A stretch of 64,000 nucleotides of DNA from Maylandia zebra (lineage: Eukaryota > Chordata > Actinopteri > Cichliformes > Cichlidae): NCBI RefSeq assembly GCF_041146795.1, contig NC_135167.1:2460954-2524953 (forward strand), in the 5' to 3' direction. Positions within the stretch are counted from its first letter, which is position 1. Each line of letters opens with the position of its first letter. The notes below the pieces were generated by a model that saw nothing but the letters and a program-made list of their open reading frames with translations, made no database searches and was not told the origin of the DNA. Of the stretch, positions 35,490-45,365 are shown piece after piece. The position numbers and the translations under genes were made by a program.

Positions 35490-36720
35490 GAATAGTTTAA
35501 CACAGAGAGCTGCCCAGAAGGGCGATTTTATCACAGTGGAAGTAAAACAGCCAAAGCAAAAGGGAATTCATGACGATGTTCTCAAATGTGTTTTGTTGCT
35601 GGTTCGGTGAGTTTCGGTTGGAGTGATGAAACCTGCAGCTTCCGAATCTCAGATGTGGGCTTTCAGCACAGACGGCGTGTCCGTGTCCACTTTGTGTTTA
35701 CATGTTTTAAAGGAATCTGTTTACCTGCTTGCTAATCGTTTGGTGGTTGTTGAAATGGTTTTGTGGGCTTTTAGCTGAGATGCTGATGTTTCTGTGGACA
35801 ACACACGTATCTGTATTTAAATAGCAGATGTGGCGATACATCCCATTAAACCAGATGTTCTCCCCGGGTACCGGGGCTCTGATTTTCAACAGGTTAGTTG
35901 TTTCTTACTTAATTACTTTGTGCTGTATGACTGGCATTAAGGAGGTTTTAATCAGTGGGAAAAGCTGTAAAACTCAATCACAGCTAAACGTCCAAAATTT
36001 AAACTCGCGCTTGTTTGTTCTGCTGCTCACCACAAACAAGTGAACTATAAATGGCTTCAAGCGCACATAGGGCAGGGATAGCTCAGTAGGTAGAGTGGTG
36101 GCCCCATGATCGGAAGGTCGGGGGTTCAACTCCATTGAACGGCTACCCTGTGGTACCCCTGAGCAAGGTACCGTCCCTACACACTGCTCCCCGGGCGCTG
36201 CATTGGTGGCTGCCCACTGCTTCACTGGGTGAATGGGTTAAATGCAGAGGAACTATTTCCCTATGGGGACTAACACATACACATTATTACATTATTATTA
36301 TGCACACACATGCACGCACACCTCTGCCATTCAAAGACACTTTGTGTATAGTAATAATAATGTAGTATATTAATCTTCAACAGCAAACTGAACGTTGATC
36401 TCTTCCAAGGAAGTTTTTTTTTCATTCAGCATTTTCATAAAACGCTTATTTTTATAGATCTACTATGCAGTCAGTCATATATTGAGTCTGAAAGTTTCCC
36501 CAGCGATGATAGAAATATGCGGATGTGACACATCAAAGAAGCGCTCTGACACTTTTATGAATCGGCTGCTGTGATTGGATCGCAGCCAGCAGCCTGCTCT
36601 GAGTTCTGAGACCATCCGTGACACAGCACAGCTTCCACGGCTTCCACGGCTTCCAGCAACAACGCCGCCTCGGCAATTCTACTCAAGATGAGTAATGAGT
36701 AGAAACACCAACAAGCCACA
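35490..36720. repeat. Dispersed repeat, SINE-filled copy
   Basis: It shares long stretches with 51890..52820 and partly with 16500..16870: GAACTATAAATGGCTTCAAG (36039 and 52374), CACCTCTGCCATT (36320 and 52431), TATTTTCATAAAA-like (36430 and 52540), and GCTGTTTGGTGGT-like (35740 and 52055). The family is unclassified. A SINE has inserted after CAAGCGCACAT. Confidence 0.6.
36070..36300 (+). mobile_element. tRNA-derived SINE
   Basis: It starts GGGCAGGGATAGCTCAGTAGG, with a pol III A box (TAGCTCAGTAGG, 36079-36090) and B box (GGTTCAACTCC, 36123-36133), and ends in an ATT-rich tail (ATTATTACATTATTATTATG). The related repeat copy at 52389 lacks it, which supplies an unoccupied comparison site. 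Confidence 0.8.
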
Positions 36721-37206
36721 CAGGTTTGTTCCACTAAAATGAGACAGAAAAGGTCATTTTGCAGTTCCGTTTAAGTTTATTACTCAAAGGAAAACAATGT
36801 TTTTATCACGGTCCTGTATGTGATGACTCGGTGTTTTTCTTTTGATTAATATTATCACTCGTGTCTCATGTGACTCCTGTCCCTGCACGCCGTGTTCCCT
36901 CTGCTCAGTGTCAGAACTGTGTCTCGGTGCCTGTCGTTATGCTTCCTGTTTTATTTTGATGGTCCCTGTTCTGTGTTCAGTCTCTGTCCCCATGTTTTCT
37001 CTGCGCCTGTCCTGATCCCACTTCTCCGTGTCAGTATTGTCGTAGTGTGACCTCAAAATGGACAAAAAAGTAGGATTAAGCAGACAAAACATCCACAACT
37101 TCTATGCAGCGTGCACCACATACATACCACGCCCACACACCTGCTGGCAATAGGTCAGCATTTTCAGAACAGGCATGATTATCTATTAGAGCGGGTTTAA
37201 ATCAGC
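36721..37206. other. No gene recognised
   Basis: Nothing recognised. Confidence 0.35.
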
Positions 37207-37560
37207 AGTCGCCAACCTTTCACGGACGGTTTAATTTCAGGCAATATTTTCACGGACCAGCTGTTAAGATGTGGCGGATAAATACAACAAAATAAAATGA
37301 TACGACCAAGACAAAAAAAAACCTGGTATTTTGTAAATATAATAATAAACGAGAATTCATTGTGTAACTGTGTAACTTCATCAGCAGCGTCCTCCTGACA
37401 ACAACATTGAGAGTAACATCCTGCTCTCTGGTCGCTATAACGGGGAAACATTTCTTTCAAAATAAGACGCACAACTACAACACGGGAAAGACCCAGAGGA
37501 ACCGAGTTAACGATAAAAACCCTGAAAACCATACATTTCACACCCGAGTCTCAACTCTCA
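37207..37560. mobile_element. hAT-type element fragment
   Basis: The start CAGTCGCCAACCTTTCACGGACGGTTTAAT-like pattern (37207-37236), with CAATATTTTCACGGACC soon after, is typical of hAT (Charlie-like) non-autonomous elements (usual form CAGTGGTCCCCAACC...). The right end was not located, so the boundary is approximate. Confidence 0.5.
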
Positions 37561-38689
37561 CGGCATAAATCATCCTGCTATATTATCATAACAGGAGGAA
37601 ACTGTGGGAGTTTTCCACTGAATCACTCCACCAACTCACCTGCCTGCCCTCAGTCACCGTCATTGCATCCCGCCGATTCCTCGCTCTCGGAACCCAGCCG
37701 CCTCACCCCACCTCCCTTGTTGCCACTTCTCCACCTGCAAACCTCTATTGAGACTCCCGGTTGCGCTCCCTGAAGCCTGCGCCTTTCCTTCGTGCTCCTG
37801 AGCTTCTATTCTAGTGAATTTCTCTCATTTTCACTGCCATACTTTTAATTAATGTATTTTGTTTTATACTACGCATATTTTATATGTCATTAGGTCATTT
37901 ATTGTGGAAATTCTCATGCATGAACTATTGTACTGCATGTTAGTTCTGCTGGTGCACCTGAGTGAGATGCATGCCCATGTGGATGTATGAGCAAGGCAAG
38001 TTGAAGCAGTAGAGGCCAATTTAAGTCAGAGCAAGTTCAAATGTTCTTAAAAGTATCTGTAAAGTGCTCATTTCTGCCTCAAAGCGGAGGTCAGCCAGCG
38101 AGGTATGTTTTGTATGTTACATAGATCATTGTATGTCTCTATTTCACCCGTCGCACTATTTATTGAAGTTTGTGTTGTTTTAGTTCGACGGGGGTGTAGT
38201 TTGTGATCAAAGTGATACTGTAACAATATCAACACAAAGACCTTTCAACTCACATTACAGCCAACTTCATGCCATCACATAAAAAAGCTCTTAATTGACT
38301 ATAAGAAGAGGTGGAAGTGATAGTCGAACTCAGAACTGCATAATTCCCGCCCCCTGGTGGCGAAATCGTGTCATTGCACCAAGGACCAAGCTGCTGCAAA
38401 TGTTATTGGGCACAATGATTCACCAGTTGCTTCTTCATAAAGAGTCTTTATGAAGAAGCAACTTTATTCTTTATTAAAGACGTCCAGAAGCCAGATATTG
38501 AAGTTCATGTTTGGAAACGAGACACAAGGATGAAGAAACAATAAGAAACTGTGTTTAAGTCTGACAACAACAGCACCACAAGTTAGCCAGAAGCCTCAAT
38601 TTTATCCCACAACTTAGACATTCACATTACTCACACTCTCATTACACATACATATAAGATCTTGGGGGTGGGCACGCTACACGGAATCC
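37561..38689. other. No gene recognised apart from a palindrome
   Basis: No exons or repeat termini were recognised. It contains the 37 bp palindrome at 38426..38462. Confidence 0.35.
38426..38462. repeat. Perfect 18-bp-arm palindrome
   Basis: GTTGCTTCTTCATAAAGA (38426-38443), one G (38444), then its exact reverse complement (38445-38462). It would form a cruciform or an RNA hairpin with a minimal loop. Confidence 0.95.
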
Positions 38690-40060
38690 AAAGTACCATC
38701 AGGGTGTACACCTCACCCCTGGCGTCGTTGCCCACCTCTCAATTTTCAGTACACGTAGACATTGAGGGCTAGCAGGAGGGACTATGCGCTTACCTGCTGC
38801 TCTCTGGCAGGTAGCTCCATGTCCTCCTGGGTTTTAAAGGCACCTTAGAACACACATGCATCAACACTACAATGAGCGGGTGGAGGGAGGTTTGGAGTCT
38901 TCTCTCACCCCCATTCTCTGCGACCTGCTGGAGCGGGGGGGCTAGGAGGAGGAGTTGGCCGTCCGACTGCGGTCTGGAGTGTGGGGCCTCCCTGCTGCTG
39001 CTGAGTCGGGGCAGTCTGCCTCTCCCCACCGCAGGGAAAAGGGGAACACCACCTGGGTCTGGGTGCAGTTCCCCCCTCCAGGGGCAAGGGCACCTAGACC
39101 CGGTTTGTAGAGTACGCTTGGGGAGTGTGATCGTGTGTACAGCGTCTCTTTATGTCTGTCTCCACGTTGGTTGAGTGTGGAGTAAGTGCATATGAGAGCA
39201 TGAGGGTGGGAATGGATGTTTGTATATGTGTGTGCCTGTATGTCTGTGTCTATATGTCAGGTTGGGTATCAGACGCCACCTCTCTGGGGACATCTCAGGC
39301 CCTCCAAGGTTTGGAGGCCTATCTCCCCCACCACCACTTCCCCTGCCAGTGGCGGACCCCCTCAGACATTGGTGCGTTGGTGGTTCTTTGTGTCCGGGGA
39401 TGGGCGTCCAGGTACACACCGGCTCACTCCTTGGCGGCCGCTTATCGGGGCCTGGAGCCTGGGGCTCGCTCGGGCCACTTCGGGGGTGGGGTGCCCTCGT
39501 CCTCTCGGCCTGGGGCTCGGTCACTCTGGTGCAGCTGGCTGCCGGCGGAGCTCACGGGCGCGTCACTGCAACTCCCCCTGGCTTCTGCTCCGCGGCTGCT
39601 GAGTGAGCCCTCATCTGGGACTCTCCTCAGCTCTTTCTGGGACAGTGGCGCGGCTGCCCCTCTGTTGGTCTTCCTTGGTCTCTTGTGTTCTGGGGGCCTC
39701 TGGATGTCTGGAGTTTTGATCTCCTCCATACCTGCTTCATGCCCTGGAGGACGGGGCTGTGGCCCCCCCACACCCTCTAGCAGATCATTACATGAAGGAA
39801 CCTTTTAAAAACAAGTGCGTCCATGCTCACAGGTGTACACACGGGTGATCACACCCACAAACTACACCCTTTTTGGCTCCTACCTCAAAGCACACTGTGT
39901 TCTGTTGATCTTATGTGCTGCACAATGATGTTTAATATTTAGTATTTACTGTCATATTCACATATATGTTGCTCTTTTTTTTCTTCTGCTTGTTTTCTCT
40001 TTTTTTCTTTCTCAACAGGTGATTGATATTTGTATTTTTTGTCTGTTTGCTTTTTTTGGT
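38690..40060 (-). repeat. GC-rich dispersed repeat, copy B
   Basis: A long GC-rich stretch. Its - strand between 39440 and 39790 is homologous to copy A (34700..34980). Several overlapping open frames of 100-218 codons exist on both strands because of the GC content, but none shows a known domain. The right end has T/C-rich tracts and abuts the LTR at 40070. Confidence 0.5.
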
Positions 40061-40069
40061 TTTTGCCCT

Positions 40070-40766
40070 TGTCACGGGGTCCCCTTCCAGACCTCTCCCG
40101 GACAAACACAGGCGTAGTCGGTAAGGTATTAGTGTGGATACTTTATTTGAAACGGCCTCCCCAGTGCATAAAAAGATGGTTGCAAAGACATAAAACTGAG
40201 ATCCGCGCTACACAGCCTGTATGTTACAACACACTCCCCTTCATATCCGGCTCGCCGTCTCTTATATCCCGTAACCCCTCCCCCTTGGCGTCACCACCAA
40301 TTCTTTATTCTAACTTTAATCCCCGTCTCCCTCCCCCAGAATTTCTTTTTCATTATACACTCACAAAACATATACATTGATACAGGCTCTCAACTATTTC
40401 CCGGAAGTCTACCCGACTTCATATACACATTAACGGCCCACGTAATGAGGCCATTCTCATGACGGTCCAGACACACGTGAACTCATTATTTAAACCCCAC
40501 ACCCCCATACCATCGGCTTGCGTCACCCTGCACGATTGGCGATCCCCCGCACGTCTCCCCAACCGACGCCCTTAACAAGTAAGTGGGAACCAAAATCTAG
40601 CCACCCCCGATGCGGCTCACAACTCGCTCCTCACCCCTTTTATTCCTCTACTCGGTCGTCAGAAAGATACGCCGCCCCGGGTGCCAAATCGAACTAATGG
40701 TGGCGATCTAATGGTGGCGGTGCCATACTCAGCGGACTCTGCCTTGAGACGGGTCACTCCGTCACA
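40070..40766 (-). repeat. 3' LTR of the Gmr1-type element, about 697 bp
   Basis: On the - strand it begins TGTGACGGAGTGACC right after the polypurine tract and ends CCCCGTGACA, with inverted termini TGTGACGG/CCGTGACA. AATAAAAGGGG (near 40645..40635) and other A/T-rich signals lie within. The stop codon of pol overlaps its first bases. Confidence 0.75.
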
Positions 40767-43424
40767 TCATCCCCTTCCCCCCGGAGGTTGGCGATGTGCG
40801 GCAACCTAGAGAGGTAATCCGCCACCACATTGAGTGTACCTGGTCTGTGCCGGATGGCGAACCTGAAAGGTTGCAGTGAGAGGTACCAGCGTGTAAGTCG
40901 GCTATTATGATCCTTCATGGACTGGATCCAGGTAAGCGCCCGATGATCAGTCTCCAACACAAACTCTCTTCCCAGTAAGTAATACCGGAGTTTCTCCAGC
41001 GCCCACTTAATCGCCAGAGCCTCCTTCTCCACCGTCGAGTAATTGGTCTCCCGCGGCAGCAGCTTGCGGCTCAGATATAGGATCGGGTGCTCCTCGCCCG
41101 GGTCCCCTTGAACTAACACGGCTCCCAGGCCGCTCTTGGAGGCATCCACCTGGACCAAAAACTGCTTCTTAAAGTCCGGACTCCAGAGCACGGGGGTCGA
41201 ACACAGGCAAGTTTTCAGTCCCTGGAACGCCTGTTCACATGCTGCGGTCCATATGACCGGATTTCGTTGGTTCTTCCCCAGTAATGTCGTCAGCGGCGCC
41301 GCCATTGTTGCAAACTGGGGCACAAACCTTCGGTACCAACCAACCAGTCCCAGGAAAGCCCGCACCTCCTTCTTGGTGCGAGGCCGAGGACAATTCTGGA
41401 TAGCTTCCACCTTATCCAGCTGCGGTCGCACCTCTCCTCGTCCCACCTGGTAGCCCAAGTAGCGAGTCTCTTGCCGTGCCCATTCACACTTCGAGGGGTT
41501 CAGAGTCAGCCCGGCCTTATGAATTCTTCCCAAGACCTCCGACAGATGCTGCATATGCTCCTCCCACGTGTGGCTGAAGATGACGACATCATCCAGGTAG
41601 GCGGCGCTATAACCGTCACAGCCCTGTAACAACTTGTCCATCAGCCTTTGGAAGGTAGCCGGTGCCCCATGTAGGCCAAAGGGCATCACGGTAAACTGGA
41701 AGAGCCCGGCAGGGGTCCCGAAAGCAGTGTACGGCCTCGACGTCTCCTCCAGTGGCACCTGCCAGTAGCCTTTGCACAAGTCCAAAGTGGTGATATACTG
41801 GGCAGCCCCAATCTTCTCCAGTAAATCCTCAATTCGCGGCATGGGGTACGCATCAAACTCGGAGATGGCATTTAGCTTTCGAAAGTCGATGCAGATGCGT
41901 AAAGAGCCATCCTTTTTGAAGATAATGACCACCGGGCTGCACCATTCGGAGCAGGACGGCTCGATCACTCCAAGCTCCAGCATCTTCTCCACCTCCTGTC
42001 GCAGCTTCTCCACCAAGTGTTGCGGAACCCGATAGGGCCGTTGCCGGATGGGCTGTCCCTCTTTTAGCCGGATCACGTGTTCAACCAAGGTAGTCCGACC
42101 TGGGTTAACGGAACACAGCGAAGGCGTCTCCTGCAGAATTTTCAGTAGCTCCGCAGCCTGCTGTGAGGTCAGATGAGTCAATACCGGAGACCTTGGATCC
42201 GTAGCCTGCTCAGGTTCACTCTGTCCTCCTCCTTGCACCACCCTGGCCATCAGTGCCTCCCTCGGCGCCGGACGGGGCTGCTCCACCCATTCCTTCAGGA
42301 GGTTCACATGGTAGGTTTGTTTCGGTTTCTTTTTTCCCGGATGATGGATCTCATACGTCACTGGTCCCATTCGGCGAAGCACGATATAGGGCCCTTGCCA
42401 TTTCGCCAGCAGTTTACTGTTGGAAGAAGGGAGAAGTAACAGCACCTTTTGTCCGGGCTGAAACTCACGTTGCCGGGCCTGTTGGTCATACCAGATCTTC
42501 TGGCTTCGTTGAGCATCCCGCAGATTGGCTTCGGCCTCGGCCTGGTACCGCTCCAACCGCTCTCTCATCTCCAGCACAAACTGCACCACCCCTTTCTCAT
42601 TTGGAGCCACGGTCGAAGACTCCCACCCCTTTCGAACGAGATCAAGCGGCCCCTGTACCTCCCACCCATAGAGTAACTCAAAGGGGGAGAACCCTGTGGA
42701 CGCCTGTGGAACCTCTCTATACGCGAACAAAAGAAAGGGTAACCACTGGTCCCAATCTTTTCCCGTGTCTGACACAAACTTCTGTAACATCCGTTTGAGA
42801 GTCTGATTAAACCTCTCCACCAACCCATCTGTCTGTGGATGGTACGGTGACGTCTTGATGGCCGAAACGCCTAACTGAGTGTGGAAGAGCTGCATTAACT
42901 TCGACGTAAAGTTAGTCCCTTGGTCGGTCAAAATCTCATCAGGTATCCCCACCCGAGAAAACAACTGTATCAGTGCGCGCAGAACATTAGGGGCTGTGAT
43001 CGCTCGCAACGGAAACGCCTCTGGGAAACGGGTCGCGTAATCACACACCACCAATATGTACTGATAACCCCGACCACTTTTTACTAACGGACCCACAATG
43101 TCCATAGCTACCCTACGGAAGGGGATAGAGATGACCGGCAAGGGTTGTAGCAGAGCCCGATCCGATTTGCGCGCTGGGCAAGTTTTCTGACACACAGGGC
43201 ATGCACGACAGTACTTCTGTACATCCGTATACATTGACGGCCAAAAGAAACGCGTACTAACCCGTAAATAGGTTTTTTGGCGACCCAAATGGCCTGCCCA
43301 GGGGAGGGTATGAGCTAAATGCAGAATGAGAGGTCTACAACTAGCAGGGATCACAAGCCGCTGGTGGTCCCCATCAACTGCATACAACACATTTTTCTCA
43401 ACCACAAACTTCTCTTTTCCTCCC
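40754..43424 (-). CDS. Gmr1-type pol: integrase - reverse transcriptase - RNase H
   Basis: About 883 residues counted from the GTG at 43405. The open frame continues upstream to the BEL insertion point. The integrase comes first. Its zinc-binding residues are H32, H39, C66 and C69. The core has D102 (in VAMDIVGP), D161 (in ILTDQG) and E197 (in GLVERF) with 35 residues between the last two. A GPY/F-like module (KWQGPYIVLRRMGPVTYEIH) lies at about 335-355. Reverse transcriptase follows at about 440-640 with RICIDFRKLN, VMPFGL and YLDD at 603-606. RNase H has D754 in VQVDAS, E794 in VEKEAL and D820 in ETDHRAL. The last residues DDVTE run into the LTR. No stops or frameshifts interrupt it, so only the inserted element and the missing 5' part disable it. 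Confidence 0.92.
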
Positions 43425-43798
43425 TGTAAGAGCCAAAGTCAATGTTTATGTTTTTCCTTTTTTGTTTTGGTGGCACAGGTGTATAGCTTTACCTGCGTCT
43501 CAGGTGATGGTGTGTGGGTGTGGTCACAGTCTATTTACCTGAGGTCGGTGTTCGCAGCAGGTGTGTTGGGTGAGTGGTTTGTGGGCAAACTTTTCTGTTG
43601 ACCGTCATTTTTTGGCACACCAGTTAATCCATGCGCTAGTTGGAAATTGATTGAAAGCGCAAATGTTTGTTCTTGTTTTGTTCTTAAAATAAATGCGCAA
43701 AGTACAAGTTCGACTCATTATGGATTATTGGAGGCGCGTCACAGGGACACAACCAACTCAGCCGGCCGCGGCTTTATTTACGGATGAAAGTCGCAACA
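43425..43798 (+). repeat. 5' LTR of the BEL/Pao element, 374 bp
   Basis: TG...CA boundaries. It contains AATAAA at 43688-43693 (polyadenylation signal) and the 12-mer TTTTCTGTTGAC at 43591-43602. No clear TATA box was found. If transcription starts near 43590, the R region would span about 43590-43710. Confidence 0.95.
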
Positions 43799-43802
43799 TT
43801 TA

Positions 43803-43814
43803 GTCAACAGAAAA
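43803..43814 (+). promoter_or_regulatory. Putative self-priming primer-binding site of the BEL/Pao element
   Basis: GTCAACAGAAAA, starting 4 nt after the 5' LTR, is the exact reverse complement of TTTTCTGTTGAC within the LTR (43591-43602). No tRNA-type site beginning with TGG follows the LTR. The element's own RNA 5' end could therefore prime, as in Tf1. This is inference. Confidence 0.45.
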
Positions 43815-44246
43815 ACCCGTGTCTTTTATTGCACGCATCAAAACAATGAAGAGGATTTTTGGACATACGTTTTGGAGTCACGGAGCTGTCAGATGAGTGG
43901 ACGCAGTTCTCAAATGAGTAATTGGAAACGGCACCGTCACACTGGCATGGTGGAACGCAGCGCAACAGACACTTCAGAAGCGGTAGGACACGCGGATTCA
44001 CTCTGTGTATTATTGGATGTTTTGAACACAGTTTGTAAGTGTCATCGCTTGTCCATTGGGGACATTGGTTTGATCTGCGTTGTGTGCGTGCGTGTGCTTG
44101 ATTTGGCAAGCTGGAGGACTCTGCTCTGGTTTTGACAGCCTGTGACGCTGCTGCGCAATGGTTTACACGGAAGAAAAGTATTGGCTGTGGTCTATCTTTG
44201 AAGCTGTGGAATATAATGTTGTTTTGATGCATGTGAAAAAGTGACG

Positions 44247-45296
44247 ATGAGTGAAATAAAAGAAGCCGAACATGAACTGGAAGAAAAAAGATCTGCAAAA
44301 CTGACGGCTAAAGCGCTTGCTTTTAAAATGGAAACTTTGCAGAAAGAGCGAAAAGCTCATGTTAACAAGATTAAAGGGTTAACTCGTGATATTAAAGAAT
44401 TGATGAACAAGGATGACAATGCAAAAGCTGTGCTGCTTAACTTGGATAAACTGAATGATTTGTATAAAAATGCCAAAGCAGTTCATGATGCATTCATTTT
44501 ATTGATTCCTAAAGATGAACAAGATGCTCATATTGACTGGTTTGGACGCATAACAAAATGTAATGATGATTTTGTTGAAGATGTGAAACAGTGGCTTCTT
44601 GAAGCTGGAAGACCTTTTATGGAAAAAGACAATGAAGCTGAGAAAGTGCCTACTGCTGTTACTTTGGATGTGCCCGTTTCTGCTGAGCCTGTTTTATCAA
44701 AGGAGACGGTTTCTTCCACAAATGATAAACATAACATCTTAACATCCCCAAAGCAGGTTAAAACAAATTCTGACATACAAGATGAAATACAGCCAGGTGA
44801 CAGTGTTTCAAACGTAGGAAGCAAAAAGAGTAAAATCAGTTCTTCAAGCTCAAACTCCAGAGCATCAAGTACAACATCAGCACGAATAATGGCTGAAGCT
44901 GAAGCAGCTGCTCTGATGGTAAGGCAAAAACTGCTTAAGGATAAACATGCCTTGGAGGAACGTGAAGCACAGTTAAGGAGACAGCGGGAGCAACTGGAGC
45001 TGGAAACAAATATAGCTGCCACGGTTGCAAAAATGAAAGTACTGAAAGGCTCAAAAGGATCCAGTATTAAAAGTAAACTATCAAAAATATCAGATGGTAT
45101 GGAGTCATATTTTGAAAAGGGACAGAAGGTAACTCAAGTGTTGAATACTAGTCCGGATACTCCTGTACATGAAAGGCAACATGTGCATATCTTTAGGGAG
45201 CATAATGTTGCAGACTCACAATCTCTCTTAACCACAGGCAGAGTTCCAATACAACCTCAGACTCTTTCTGAAGATCCCTTGTCACTCAGACATTAG
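44247..45296 (+). CDS. BEL/Pao ORF1: gag N-terminal region, 349 aa
   Basis: Starts at ATG 44247 (MSEIKEAEHELEEKRSAKLT), a strongly charged, helical region with coiled-coil character over about residues 1-75 and again around 215-265 (LKDKHALEEREAQLRRQREQ). It has no zinc finger and no enzyme motif. It precedes the DUF1759-type gag part in the same frame but is closed by TAG at 45294. The +1 frame is open from 45232 to 45366 and reads SRENKHVSSQLSSHEEDCN, which looks like real coding. One frameshift probably separates the two parts. It is expected to be part of the virus-like particle protein. Confidence 0.75.
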   Translation: MSEIKEAEHELEEKRSAKLTAKALAFKMETLQKERKAHVNKIKGLTRDIKELMNKDDNAKAVLLNLDKLNDLYKNAKAVHDAFILLIPKDEQDAHIDWFGRITKCNDDFVEDVKQWLLEAGRPFMEKDNEAEKVPTAVTLDVPVSAEPVLSKETVSSTNDKHNILTSPKQVKTNSDIQDEIQPGDSVSNVGSKKSKISSSSSNSRASSTTSARIMAEAEAAALMVRQKLLKDKHALEEREAQLRRQREQLELETNIAATVAKMKVLKGSKGSSIKSKLSKISDGMESYFEKGQKVTQVLNTSPDTPVHERQHVHIFREHNVADSQSLLTTGRVPIQPQTLSEDPLSLRH

Positions 45297-45365
45297 AAAT
45301 TCACGTGAAAATAAACATGTATCTTCTCAACTTTCTAGTCATGAAGAAGACTGTAACATCGTATC

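Noticed and set aside
36079-36133. tRNA gene
   Set aside because: A and B boxes are present, but the sequence cannot be read as a full cloverleaf and continues into a SINE body and tail.
39152-39808. 218-codon + strand frame
   Set aside because: It lies in a GC-rich repeat with several overlapping frames on both strands and low-complexity composition. The related copy at 34700 is frame-broken.
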